Below, in pieces: positions 1 to 8,405 of a stretch of 64,000 nt of DNA. Origin of the DNA: Rhodohalobacter sp. SW132 (GTDB lineage: Bacteria > Bacteroidota > Rhodothermia > Balneolales > Balneolaceae). The translations under genes and the position numbers were made by a program. The notes under the pieces are model-generated. The model made no database searches. It saw only the letters and a list, made by a program, of their open reading frames with translations, and was not told where the DNA came from. Numbering within the stretch: the first letter of the stretch is position 1; each line of letters opens with the position of its first letter. Location: contig NZ_QUOK01000004.1 in the NCBI RefSeq assembly GCF_003390325.1, positions 328,674 through 392,673 on the forward strand, in the 5' to 3' direction.

Positions 1-1
1 T

Positions 2-343
2 ATTCCCGCACTTGTGGAGACAGCCCGGAGGCAAATCCTGACAAAAAAAGAAGATTCGAAAGCAGCCGGAAATGCTGTTATAACTTTTGCATCTGCTGAG
101 GGCTTGACCGGAAAAACATCTGCGGTAATCAAGCGCCTTTTTATATCCAAAGATCAGATGATTGCAAAGTATCCAATTCGCCCCGGCTCCCCGATGATCT
201 ATCTTTGGTACCTGGTCCGGTTTGGCCAGATGATATGGTTCCATACCTCTAAAATACTACGCGTTTCACGCGGTGATCCGGAGTACACCGGCATCATCGA
301 ACGAAAAGAAGAATTACACTCCTGGTTGAATAAAGAAAATTAG
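2..343 (+). CDS. Nucleotidyltransferase family protein, C-terminal part (gene enters from the left)
   Basis: The reading frame is open to the left edge (frame starting at base 2), so the GTG at 14 is probably internal and the gene begins outside the window. About 113 residues remain. The tail contains a predicted amphipathic segment around YPIRPGSPMIYLWYLVRFGQMIW, split here as YPIRPGSP followed by an aromatic stretch. This resembles the C-terminal end of the uncharacterised nucleotidyltransferases that sit beside HPr-kinase-like, transglutaminase-like and PqqD-like genes in lasso-peptide-type clusters. The catalytic GS-DxD region would lie upstream and is not visible, so the assignment rests mainly on context. 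HPr-kinase-like, B2 and B1 genes follow on the same strand after a 175-bp gap. Confidence 0.5.
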   Translation: MPALVETARRQILTKKEDSKAAGNAVITFASAEGLTGKTSAVIKRLFISKDQMIAKYPIRPGSPMIYLWYLVRFGQMIWFHTSKILRVSRGDPEYTGIIERKEELHSWLNKEN

Positions 344-518
344 ATGATTCTGTGGAAATGTGGTTATAAAACGGGTTTCTGCATTTATCTTGTCTGTCCA
401 TACCTACATTTTATAACTCAAATTATAACTCAACCATGTTAAGAGTTTTCAGTATTCATTTATCATTGATCGATGTTGAGTTCAGTTTCCGGCAATAGTT
501 TCGTATTTTTTGTACCGC

Positions 519-1541
519 ATGAAAAAGCTTTCTACACACATTCCTGCCGATTTTCCATCCGTCGATGAACTCTATTCTATTTATGGAAAGAGGGTCAGAA
601 GCAACTACCCAATGCCACTTCCGCAGGCCGGGGACGGACTGGTGGATCTTACGATCCGGTATGACGGAATTGTACCGAAAACTGAGGACCGCTCCCCAAA
701 CACCATGTACCGCACCTGGCAAAAAGAAGGAAAGAGTTGGCACCTGCGAATTTATAATCAATATGGGCACACTAATGAGTTCTCTTTTAGCGGGGATGGA
801 ACTGATATTCGTGCGACCCAAAGCTGGCCGGAGTGGCGTGATACGCTTTTCAACCTGATGAACGTGGTGATGGCCTCTGCGGCATCAATCCAGGGAGATA
901 ACATATTGCACGCATCATCGCTCGTCCGCCACGATAAAGCGTTGCTGATAACCGGAATCAGTGGTGCCGGGAAATCATCTCTTTCGGCCGCATTTGCCGC
1001 CAACGGCTTTTCGGTGCATTCTGATGATATCGCCCTCATTCAAAATGATAATGATGGTAACCCGGTTGTGATGCCGGGCTATCCGCGGATCAAAGTGAAA
1101 CCGGGCATAACGAAGTATGTAGAGAATTTGAATGGTGCGAACCTGATTCCGCTTACTGTTGATTCTGATGCGCTAAGGGCCGTTGAAAAACTGAATGGCC
1201 TCAACCAGGGAATTGAGGACGCTGAAAAATGGCTCACGGCCGGTGAACTGCCCGGGGGATTTTATGACAGTCCGGCCCCGGTTCATGCAATACTAATTCT
1301 TGATGAGCGCAGAGAAGATATCAGCGTTCCGGTTGTTACGGAAATGAAGAATGCGCAGGCGGTGATGGGTCTTGTCGAGCATATCTATGGCCGGGAGTGG
1401 CTCAATCTGCCAGGACAAAAATCGCTGGAATTTTGTATACAGCTTGCCAGCCGGTTGCCGGTCTACAGGGTAAACTTGCCGGACAACCTGCACCTTCTGC
1501 CGGCATCGGCTGATCTGCTGTACCGGGAAATCATGGGCTAA
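519..1541 (+). CDS. HPr kinase/phosphorylase-like protein (RiPP precursor kinase type)
   Basis: Family members transfer phosphate to a serine; in paeninodin-type lasso clusters the homologous kinase modifies the precursor peptide. A P-loop, GISGAGKSS, lies near the middle of the protein and is followed by HSDDIALI, which matches the HPrK order of Walker A then an acidic metal-binding segment. The N-terminal half has no clear domain. I start the gene at ATG 519, giving MKKLSTHIP, rather than the TTG at 510. The transglutaminase-like gene follows after 10 bp, indicating one transcription unit. A regulatory carbon-control role is unlikely because no ptsH is near and the neighbours are peptide-tailoring genes. 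Kinase fold is well supported; substrate is inferred. Confidence 0.72.
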   Translation: MKKLSTHIPADFPSVDELYSIYGKRVRSNYPMPLPQAGDGLVDLTIRYDGIVPKTEDRSPNTMYRTWQKEGKSWHLRIYNQYGHTNEFSFSGDGTDIRATQSWPEWRDTLFNLMNVVMASAASIQGDNILHASSLVRHDKALLITGISGAGKSSLSAAFAANGFSVHSDDIALIQNDNDGNPVVMPGYPRIKVKPGITKYVENLNGANLIPLTVDSDALRAVEKLNGLNQGIEDAEKWLTAGELPGGFYDSPAPVHAILILDERREDISVPVVTEMKNAQAVMGLVEHIYGREWLNLPGQKSLEFCIQLASRLPVYRVNLPDNLHLLPASADLLYREIMG

Positions 1542-1551
1542 TTCTGATCTT

Positions 1552-2109
1552 ATGCAAAATAAAAGTAAATATACCGCTTCTAAACCCGCAACGACGGGAT
1601 TAGTAACAAGGTTTTTCAGTAAACCGGCCCGTTATCGCAGGCGACTGATGGAGGCGCTCTTTTGGATTGCTGTCATGCGATTTGTGATAAGATTCCTGCC
1701 ATTCCGGGTGCTGAAGAGACTGGTCGGGGGTTCCGAAGGTCGCGTTCATGACCGTCAGGATAGATCGCACCTGGAATCTGGATCAATAATGGAAATGGAA
1801 ACAACTATAGAAGCGTCAGACGGCGCAGTCGAGACTGTTCAGGATATCGTTAGGGCTGTCAGATCGGTGAGCCGGAGAACTCCATGGGAGAGTAAGTGCC
1901 TGGTTCAATCATCTGCTGCAAAAATCATGATGAATAAGGCGGGTATTCCAAGTGAATTATGCCTCGGAGTACTGAAGCCGGGTTCTGCACAAAGATCAGA
2001 ATCCGGCAAAAATGAGATGCGTCCCCACGCCTGGCTCATTGCCGAAAACCACGTGGTGCTTGGAGGAGAGAACCTTGAACAATACGTGATGGTATCACGG
2101 TTTAGATGA
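1552..2109 (+). CDS. Lasso-type B2 protein: transglutaminase-like leader peptidase
   Basis: This 185-residue protein matches the Transglut_core3 proteins that cleave leader peptides in split-B lasso systems. The conserved RTPWESKCL segment places the nucleophile at Cys116, and RPHAW supplies His159; the region after it (VVLGGE) corresponds to the strand that follows the catalytic His. A hydrophobic segment near residues 36-55 could contact membrane. The N-terminal 80 residues are basic and poorly conserved. It lies 10 bp after the kinase gene and about 105 bp before the PqqD-like gene, the arrangement expected of separate B2 and B1 proteins. The acidic member of the triad is not obvious to me, so activity is inferred from family rather than seen in full. 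Confidence 0.68.
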   Translation: MQNKSKYTASKPATTGLVTRFFSKPARYRRRLMEALFWIAVMRFVIRFLPFRVLKRLVGGSEGRVHDRQDRSHLESGSIMEMETTIEASDGAVETVQDIVRAVRSVSRRTPWESKCLVQSSAAKIMMNKAGIPSELCLGVLKPGSAQRSESGKNEMRPHAWLIAENHVVLGGENLEQYVMVSRFR

Positions 2110-2215
2110 CGTTTAGATGAAAGCGAATTTAAAATTTCAGTCTTTTTAGAAGCTATCAACAAACGTATTGTTAACAGATAAAAGAAACTAAACCAACCAA
2201 AAGATTACCTCATAT

Positions 2216-2497
2216 ATGATTACTCCAAATAGTAAAATTAAACGGTCGTCCCGTCCCCTCTCCTCGCAGGTTGCCGATGAACTGGTGATGTTTGATACAG
2301 AATCAGGCAAATATTATGGATTAAACAACATAGCCACTGAAGTCTGGAATAAGATTGAAGAACCTGTTACGGTTGAGGAACTGTGCAGAGCACTGACGGA
2401 TGAGTTTGATGTGACACCTCAGCAATGCCGCGAGGATATGCTGGAGTTCCTGCCGCAACTGGTGGAGAAAGGTTTGATTGAGGTTGAAAAAGTCTGA
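2216..2497 (+). CDS. PqqD-like RiPP recognition protein (lasso B1 type)
   Basis: PqqD-family proteins bind RiPP leader peptides and present them to modifying enzymes. The 93 residues follow the family pattern closely: VMFDTESGKYYGLN, then ATEVWNKI, then a helix-rich half ending QLVEKGLIEVE. Length is typical for a stand-alone recognition element. The ATG at 2216 is preceded by an A-rich stretch rather than a strong Shine-Dalgarno site, as is common in Bacteroidota. It is the last gene of the plus-strand tailoring set; repeat-rich DNA and an opposite-strand candidate precursor (2907-3071) follow. Confidence 0.85.
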   Translation: MITPNSKIKRSSRPLSSQVADELVMFDTESGKYYGLNNIATEVWNKIEEPVTVEELCRALTDEFDVTPQQCREDMLEFLPQLVEKGLIEVEKV

Positions 2498-2529
2498 ATG
2501 ACGTGAAGTGCATGGAGAGACATTAGGAA

Positions 2530-2870
2530 GACATGGTATTTCTCAGGACCTGTAACCCAGCGTCAGCTGGTACTTTGTAGATGTTCAAATGCTGAGAATG
2601 GTGTTATTGTACAGAAATGCCATGTCTGTTAGGTGAGAGGAATAGACATGGTATTTCTCAAGATTCAGAGTTTGGCATGGATTGGGAAGTTGTTGAAGTT
2701 CCAAAACTGGGAATGGAGATTTTGAATTGAATTACAATATATTGGGACAGGGAGTCAAGTGTGAAAGAGACATCGCATTTCTGAGGACTGGAAGTTTTGC
2801 ACGGTCAATAGTCTTTAAGGACGCAAGCAGGCAAAATAATTGTGCTAATACACGAGAAATGCCATGCCTG
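2530..2870. repeat. Two ~100-nt elements bounded by inverted arms, plus an orphan arm
   Basis: An arm close to AGACATGGCATTTCTCAGGA occurs forward at 2530-2550, 2644-2660 and 2768-2787, and in reverse complement at 2613-2626 and 2854-2870. Pairing the outer arms gives two units of about 97 and 103 nt with the same forward-then-reverse arrangement. This looks like a small non-autonomous inverted-repeat element present twice, with one solitary arm between. The rest of 2498-2906 has no convincing gene. Confidence 0.6.
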
Positions 2871-2906
2871 ACGTTCGTGCTAGTCTGCTTGGTAATAACG
2901 CATCGC

Positions 2907-3071
2907 TTAAGAGACTTGTTGAGGGGAATACGGCAGTCCCGGTTGTTGTTCGGTATTGCGAAAGTCTTCCTCCATAACTTTCGGTTTAGTCCAGGGCCGT
3001 TTGGACAGGTTGGGCTTCTGGGCTTTTTGCTGCGGGTCGTGCTTGTGCTGGTCGCTGGATGCTCTGTTCAT
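2907..3071 (-). CDS. Candidate RiPP precursor peptide (54 aa), previously uncalled
   Basis: This small ORF was found by reading the minus strand of an otherwise unexplained gap. It starts at ATG 3071 and stops at 2907. The N-terminal part is polar (MNRASSDQHKHD...), the middle holds KRPWTKPKV, and the end is EQQPGLPYSPQQVS. An aromatic residue followed by xxPx and a hydrophobic residue, here W27-P30-V32, is the leader motif bound by PqqD-like B1 proteins in lasso systems, and Thr40 lies near the expected cleavage zone. It sits about 400 bp from the B1 gene but on the opposite strand. Against a classical lasso peptide, the last 13 residues contain no Asp or Glu to accept the macrolactam. It may be a different peptide class or a chance ORF. 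Confidence 0.42.
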   Translation of the reverse strand: MNRASSDQHKHDPQQKAQKPNLSKRPWTKPKVMEEDFRNTEQQPGLPYSPQQVS

Positions 3072-3116
3072 AATGCTTAAATTTTAAGAAATAAAAAGGT
3101 CTGTTGTAATTCGGCG

Positions 3117-5009
3117 TTATTTAATCAATGTCATGCGGCGGGTCATCGAACCCTGACCGGTATCCAGATGATAGATGTAGGTGCCGCTGGAGAGGTTCGA
3201 GGCGTCAAAGGTTACTTCGTGCGTTCCAGCGTTCATCTGCCCATTGACCAGCGTTGCCACTTTCCGTCCGGTGATATCGAAGACGTTTAGGGTTACGTGG
3301 CTCTGCTCCGGCAGCGCGTAGCTGATGACCGTGCTCGGGTTAAACGGGTTCGGGTAGTTTTGCCGCAGGCTCAGCTCCGTTGGTAGTTCTGCCGGGCCGT
3401 CGATGCTTACCGAGGTTTTTGCGGAGATGACAAACCGCGGGCTGTCTCCGGAGCTTTTGGCCATTTTAGGTCCTTCGGCAAGAAGCGCCATCGGATCGGT
3501 AACGGCTTTTTGCCGATGCCCCTCAAGCGTAAATTCATACTCAGTTTGCCCGTTTAGCTCAATGGCTACGTTTTCCCTGCGATCTTCCAGGAACAGCGGC
3601 TGGCCGAAAGAACCGTTGATCTCGGTGGTACGAAGTGTATAGGTACCGGGCAGGGTGGCGTCTACCTCCAGGGGCAGTTCAAAGTCGCTGCCGGGCCGGG
3701 GCAGCATGCTGATGTCGAACAGCCCGCCGGTTTTCTTCCCAGCAAGCAGAGTGTGATCTGCAGAAAGCGGCTGAAGCTGGTGAGCGTCGCCCTTAGTCTG
3801 CTCCAAAGAGCCGCCTTCGCTAAAGACCATCCAGGCGGAGTTGCTCATGCCTTGCCCGCTGAGCTCCAGGCGAATGACGTCACGTTCGGGCTGTTTACCA
3901 AGAAAACCGCCTTTAATTATGGCGTCCTCCGTAAATTCAACAGAACCATTACTCCCAATAGTCTGGACAAAAAAGCCCTGGAACGGGGCGAGGATACCGA
4001 GTTCAATATCACCTGCTGTACCATTCCATGTTTTCCAGCTTCCTGAACCGACTAGTCCATCTTCGGTATCACCACCGGCATTACCACTTTCATCGTTTAC
4101 ATCCCAAACGTAAACAACGTCCGTCAGGTTGGTTTTCGCTAACTGATCAAAGAATATGGGGGAAGCAAACGGGTTGCCGAGCAGCGTCCAGCCTCCATTA
4201 TTACTGTTTGCATCTTGCGTAAATCCTGCGCTGTTTTCCTCACCGCTCACGGACAACGTCTTGGGAAAAGAGCCTTCCACATCGAACTCATCATCCTGGA
4301 ATACATAGACCAGGATCCCGGTACCCGCGCTGATCGTGCCGGACAGATCGGTTACCCCGATCCAGTTGTCGCGGGAGTTTCCCGTAGCGGTGTTATCCCA
4401 TGTAAATACGTTGGGATCGCCATTACTGGTATTGCCGCCAACGGCACCCTGGGTATAGATGGGAGAGAGGAAGTCTGAAAACGAAGTCTCTACAGGGGTG
4501 GAGAGCAGGCGGTAGCCTTCGAGGCCGGTGATTTGAACTGTCGATTTTTTCACTTTTCCTGAGAGAATAACAGTAACATTTTCTGTCCCGGAAGAACTCA
4601 ATGTAATATTACCACTATATGTATCTGCACCCAGACCGGCAGCTAATCTCACATAAATCGTTTCAGAAACTGAACCTCCTGATTGGGAAAGGGTAATGTT
4701 ACTATTTGTGAACCCGCTGCCGGGTGTTGTACTGATTTCGAAATTAGAAGGAGGTGCTACTGTGATATCTCCCCCAAGATCTGTGCCTTCAACAGTAAAG
4801 CTTTGCTCATTGGATGGACCGGAACCTTCAAGATAATCCAAGCCAGATAAGCTTGATGGATTTTCATCAATTATTGGATCACTAACAAGGTTCTCGGGCG
4901 ATATGCTATGCCCGTGCCCCACCTGCATCCCAAACAATAAAATCACCAAAGTAGCTGCGGCCGCGGTTGTAATCAATTTGCGAAGAAAAGGCTGTATTGT
5001 CTGTTTCAT
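3117..5009 (-). CDS. Type IX secreted surface protein with C-terminal sorting domain
   Basis: An N-terminal signal peptide ([11 protein letters not shown], then a hydrophobic run rich in Ala, Val and Leu) directs export through Sec. Residues from about 50 to 155 form an immunoglobulin-like beta domain of the sort common in Bacteroidota surface proteins ([25 protein letters not shown]). A long middle region begins [16 protein letters not shown]. The last 85 residues are a type A T9SS sorting domain: [33 protein letters not shown] and a basic end, [10 protein letters not shown] use the ATG at 5009 instead of the TTG at 5021 because it gives a compact signal peptide. No enzymatic motif is visible; an adhesin or matrix role near the polysaccharide genes is an inference. 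Confidence 0.85.
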   Translation of the reverse strand: MKQTIQPFLRKLITTAAAATLVILLFGMQVGHGHSISPENLVSDPIIDENPSSLSGLDYLEGSGPSNEQSFTVEGTDLGGDITVAPPSNFEISTTPGSGFTNSNITLSQSGGSVSETIYVRLAAGLGADTYSGNITLSSSGTENVTVILSGKVKKSTVQITGLEGYRLLSTPVETSFSDFLSPIYTQGAVGGNTSNGDPNVFTWDNTATGNSRDNWIGVTDLSGTISAGTGILVYVFQDDEFDVEGSFPKTLSVSGEENSAGFTQDANSNNGGWTLLGNPFASPIFFDQLAKTNLTDVVYVWDVNDESGNAGGDTEDGLVGSGSWKTWNGTAGDIELGILAPFQGFFVQTIGSNGSVEFTEDAIIKGGFLGKQPERDVIRLELSGQGMSNSAWMVFSEGGSLEQTKGDAHQLQPLSADHTLLAGKKTGGLFDISMLPRPGSDFELPLEVDATLPGTYTLRTTEINGSFGQPLFLEDRRENVAIELNGQTEYEFTLEGHRQKAVTDPMALLAEGPKMAKSSGDSPRFVISAKTSVSIDGPAELPTELSLRQNYPNPFNPSTVISYALPEQSHVTLNVFDITGRKVATLVNGQMNAGTHEVTFDASNLSSGTYIYHLDTGQGSMTRRMTLIK

Positions 5010-5290
5010 GTGAGTACCCAAGTGTGTATTGTAGTTTGCCAGTTTAAATCAAATTTAGCAGGGAAAAGAATCCCCATTACTATGCTGCTGAATTTGTCAG
5101 TGTTAAATCTTTTTCTGGAATATTTTTAAAAGTATTTGGCCGAAGTCCGATTTATTGGAAACGGAGTGATACAGGCCTCCCGAAGCCAGTGTTATACTGG
5201 TCCTGATATTCGCGATCAGATCTCCTATCGTTAGTATTGGCTGGAGATGACAGCCAGTGGCAGATTTTTCTGTCAAATCTTCCATCATAA

Positions 5291-6379
5291 TCAGGCACTT
5301 CGCGCGCGTTTAATGAGAATATTGTAGAAAGCTTTGCAGAAATAATGGATGTCGGTTCGAATCGGTTTTTCTTTGTAAGCTTCGATATAGGCGCGTTCCG
5401 ACTCCATGATCTCCTCAAACGTCTCAGGCATATCCACATAAAACGGAGGAACGAGACCCGGCTTGACGGATGTGCGTAGCTCTTTCATCTCATCGGAGTA
5501 AAGACTGAAATAGTGTCGGCTCAGGGGACGCACCCCAACAAGTTTCATCTCCCCTTTTAGTGCGTTCCAGATCATCGGCAGCTCGTCTATCCAAAGCTTT
5601 CGGAGAACCCGTCCCCAGCTTGTAATTCGGAAATCGTTATTGATTTTACCGCCGTTCTGAAGGTCATTCTTTTCGTATATATAATCCTGGATATATTCAG
5701 AAAATGGGTGCATGGTGCGGATCTTGGAGACATTGATTAACTCGCCCTTGTAGCCAACCCTCTTGAGGGTGACCAGTACACCGTAGGTAGGTTCCATATC
5801 AAACAAAGGATCAGTCACCTTTTTGGCGATAAACCAAGTTTTGTGACCGATCAGGCGGTGATTGAGCACCTTAAAACCACAGGAGTGCAGACGTCCGAGC
5901 GTTTCAGTTCTGCTAAGAACCCGGTTGCGTCCTTTGGTGATGGCGTAGTAGATCTTGTGGGTCAGCCTTGTTTTGGGCATCACCCGCTTCAGAATAAAAT
6001 CAAGGAAATAGTATAAGTAGTTGAAAGGCTTTGGAAATTTGGCCAGGATTCGTTTGCGGCGTGACCCGACCGTCTCGGCACAGACTAAGATATATTTTCC
6101 CTTCTGGAGATGTTGATTTGCAGTTTCAAGAAACTTATTAATGGTCCTGATATCGTTAAGGCGCTCAACATTAGCGTACCCGGAATGATCCGGATTACAT
6201 GGCCTTAACTGTTCAGGCTGAATGGTGTTGATCCAGAAAAAATCATCTTCGGTAAGTGCCCCGTGAAAGGTATCATTAATAAACGCGGATATCTGAGTAT
6301 CAACTCTTGTTTTCCGTCCAATCCATGATTTTAAAGCAGGCTTTAATTCTCTCGCCTGTACTGATGATGCAGTGCTCAT
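5291..6379 (-). CDS. Initiating sugar-1-phosphate transferase (bacterial sugar transferase family)
   Basis: Such enzymes transfer a sugar-1-phosphate from a UDP-sugar to undecaprenyl phosphate and so start polysaccharide repeat-unit synthesis at the inner membrane. The C-terminal 170 residues carry the hallmarks: VGYKGELINVSKIRTMHP, then RKLWIDELPMIWNALKGEM and LVGVRPLS, corresponding to the DELP and GPRP blocks, although the usual GPRP is GVRP here. The N-terminal half lacks the five-helix membrane region of WcaJ/WbaP and instead looks like a degenerate Rossmann-like domain. It is separated by a 760-bp repeat-bearing gap from its upstream neighbour and probably has its own promoter. Confidence 0.8.
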   Translation of the reverse strand: MSTASSVQARELKPALKSWIGRKTRVDTQISAFINDTFHGALTEDDFFWINTIQPEQLRPCNPDHSGYANVERLNDIRTINKFLETANQHLQKGKYILVCAETVGSRRKRILAKFPKPFNYLYYFLDFILKRVMPKTRLTHKIYYAITKGRNRVLSRTETLGRLHSCGFKVLNHRLIGHKTWFIAKKVTDPLFDMEPTYGVLVTLKRVGYKGELINVSKIRTMHPFSEYIQDYIYEKNDLQNGGKINNDFRITSWGRVLRKLWIDELPMIWNALKGEMKLVGVRPLSRHYFSLYSDEMKELRTSVKPGLVPPFYVDMPETFEEIMESERAYIEAYKEKPIRTDIHYFCKAFYNILIKRARSA

Positions 6380-6806
6380 ATTATTCCCCTAAGCCCAGTG
6401 ATAAATAAGTGCCCCTAACGCAGCTTTCTCAGATTATAGAGCGTATTGATTACTTATAAAAGTTAAAAATAATTAATATAATTACTGTAGATATAGTCAT
6501 TATGCTATAAGAAAAGATATATACTGCCTGATACAGCAACGTATATTGATAAGTGATGGGATAGATTTAAACAAGTTCTCTCGAAAGATATAAACAGCTG
6601 TTGCTCAATGGTTTAGAAATACTTAAAACCAGAAGAGCAGCGTTGAGTTCTGCACAGAAAATCACTGTATTAATTTCCCTGCGCCATCTTAATTCGCAGA
6701 AATGAATCTCTCTTAGTCTCTCCGTCACTTCCTCCCTAAATATCCAGTTCCCTGCGTATCAAATATCACCCTGAACATGGGAGGCCTACTGTATGTGGAG
6801 TGTGCT

Positions 6807-6839
6807 CCCGCAATCCTGCGGGACCAGAAAAACACTGGC
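6807..6839 (+). repeat. 33-nt two-hairpin element, copy A
   Basis: The copy reads as stem CCCGCA, loop ATCC, stem TGCGGG, linker A, stem CCAG, loop AAAAACA, stem CTGG, then C. The same lengths recur exactly at 6891-6923, 28582-28614 and, on the minus strand, 28936-28968. Confidence 0.75.
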
Positions 6840-6890
6840 TGCGGCAGGTTGAATGTTTGCTCTCGCGAACGTTGAACTGTTGAGTACGCC

Positions 6891-6923
6891 CCCGCACTTC
6901 TGCGGGACCAGAAAAGCACTGGC
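6891..6923 (+). repeat. 33-nt two-hairpin element, copy B
   Basis: This copy has stem CCCGCA, loop CTTC, stem TGCGGG, linker A, stem CCAG, loop AAAAGCA, stem CTGG. It is 51 bp downstream of copy A in the same orientation. Loop bases differ from copy A while both stems are kept. Confidence 0.75.
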
Positions 6924-7139
6924 TTGGGCGTGTGGAGAGTGCCTGCGGCACGTTAAACTGTTGAATCGTTCTTCGACCTTTACATTTTTTGCCAACTTAT
7001 ACGATTCGCCGATTCAACGTGAGCGGAGCGAACTCTCGACAGTTCAACGATTCAACGCGCGACAGCGCACTCCACGCGAACACAGTGAGCACTCAACGAT
7101 TCGCGTGAGCATTGAAAGTACAATATGAATCGGGATCTT

Positions 7140-8405
7140 TCAGAAAAACCTCTTCAACTCATTTTTGATAAACGAGGGGTAAACCTGCATGAGTTGCTCT
7201 TCGAACCGGATGCCTGTTTCGTACGTCCGCGCCCGGAAATCGTTTCCCTGGTATCGGTATGCAATTGGGAATCGCGGGGCCGGGCGAATGCGAACAGGGC
7301 CTGCATCACGGTATTTTCGCGGTGATAATGGCAGTGACATATAAAATCCAAAATTGGATCCAAGCCGTGTGTTAATCCCAAAAAAGCCAAATTCCACTTC
7401 ACTAAAATGGCGGTGCACCTGTACTCTTGTACCAAAATCATCGTACAAAAACCGGCCGTACTGCGCACGTATATTTAAATCATAGGACCTCCAGCGGTAA
7501 TCAGCCGAAAGAGTGTAGAATGAATAAGGCCGGTTCTCTGTAATTGGAAAATTAACTTCACCCGTAAACGATGTAAACCGGGTGTAGCCGGCATCCAAGG
7601 TTAGGGAGAAAATCTCTTGATACAGAAAAGCCTTAATGGCTGAATGCACCCCTGCCCTGTTGCGGCCGAAGATTCCCGCTGAAACGGCTCCATGCAGGCC
7701 TTCATCCAGGGTAAAATGACGTGAAAGTGTTGCAAGGGCCGGCCTGATATATGTATTGTCATCAAAATTATTATAAAGTGGTACAGCTAATCTTGCATTG
7801 GCCGTAAAACCCCTGCCCAGCGGTAAGGCAATTTCCGGCTCAAGATCAAATGCAAAACGGTAGGGTTCATTGTAATTGCCCAGCTGGTAACGCATTCCCA
7901 GGCCGACGGGAAACACCGGCCTGAAACGGGTTCGGTGCCGCACTGTACGATGACCGTCCGCACGGGCAAATGGGAGTGAACGTGTATGTAGTGTGATCTC
8001 TGTGGCATCAAGCCAGGCTTCATACCTTTTACCGCCATTTAAAAAACCGTCCAGGCTGCTTATGGATGTGATGACAGCAAGTACCGGCACTTCTGACTGG
8101 CGAATAATTACAGTAAGTGAATCGGCTGAAACCTCAGCCCGGCCTGCAAAGGTTAATACATTGGCTAACGCCTCAGCTTCTGACCTGTAGATTCGATTTT
8201 CATAGGCAACGAACAGGTGAGCGCCTGTTTTCATGACTGTAACATTTTCGAAACCATGTTCTGTAAGCTGACCTGCAAGGGACTGAGGCTGTGCTGCCCC
8301 TGGTAAAAACAGCATGGCGAGGACCCCGGTTATGAAGCCATAGCACAGTTCTTGAAACCTTATAGATTTCGGTATACAACCGATATTGAACGGGTTATGG
8401 TTCAT
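7140..8405 (-). CDS. YjbH-like outer-membrane protein, C-terminal half encoded separately
   Basis: The YjbH family is an outer-membrane protein linked to exopolysaccharide export in enterobacteria (yjbEFGH). This 421-residue chain has a hydrophobic segment near residues 24-40 ending AAQPQS, which can serve as a signal peptide. A globular part follows, then about 250 residues with alternating beta strands and aromatic girdle residues typical of a barrel. Its start overlaps the stop of the preceding YjbH-like gene by 4 bp, so the two are translationally coupled. Together they have about 680 residues, close to one full-length YjbH. Family assignment is by overall similarity of layout and context and is moderate. 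Confidence 0.6.
   Translation of the reverse strand: MNHNPFNIGCIPKSIRFQELCYGFITGVLAMLFLPGAAQPQSLAGQLTEHGFENVTVMKTGAHLFVAYENRIYRSEAEALANVLTFAGRAEVSADSLTVIIRQSEVPVLAVITSISSLDGFLNGGKRYEAWLDATEITLHTRSLPFARADGHRTVRHRTRFRPVFPVGLGMRYQLGNYNEPYRFAFDLEPEIALPLGRGFTANARLAVPLYNNFDDNTYIRPALATLSRHFTLDEGLHGAVSAGIFGRNRAGVHSAIKAFLYQEIFSLTLDAGYTRFTSFTGEVNFPITENRPYSFYTLSADYRWRSYDLNIRAQYGRFLYDDFGTRVQVHRHFSEVEFGFFGINTRLGSNFGFYMSLPLSPRKYRDAGPVRIRPAPRFPIAYRYQGNDFRARTYETGIRFEEQLMQVYPSFIKNELKRFF

Larger units (their letters stand above)
6380..7139. other. Gene-free interval with AT-rich upstream region and repeats
   Basis: The first 350 bases (6380-6730) are AT-rich and precede the sugar transferase start, so they probably contain its promoter; I could not identify a clear -33/-7 pair. 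The second half is repetitive. It contains two copies of the 33-nt two-hairpin element described separately. Variants of GTTGAACTGTTGA occur at 6868-6882 and 6950-6966, and there are several TTCAACG motifs in 7010-7110. Short ORFs here read through these repeats and do not look coding. Confidence 0.6.

Noticed and set aside
2727..3080. Plus-strand ORF of 117 codons after the PqqD-like gene
   Set aside because: It reads through two inverted repeat arms and then antisense to the candidate precursor; composition is not protein-like.
5103..5288. Minus-strand 61-codon ORF upstream of the T9SS gene
   Set aside because: No recognisable sequence; overlaps another unsupported frame and lies in the likely promoter region.
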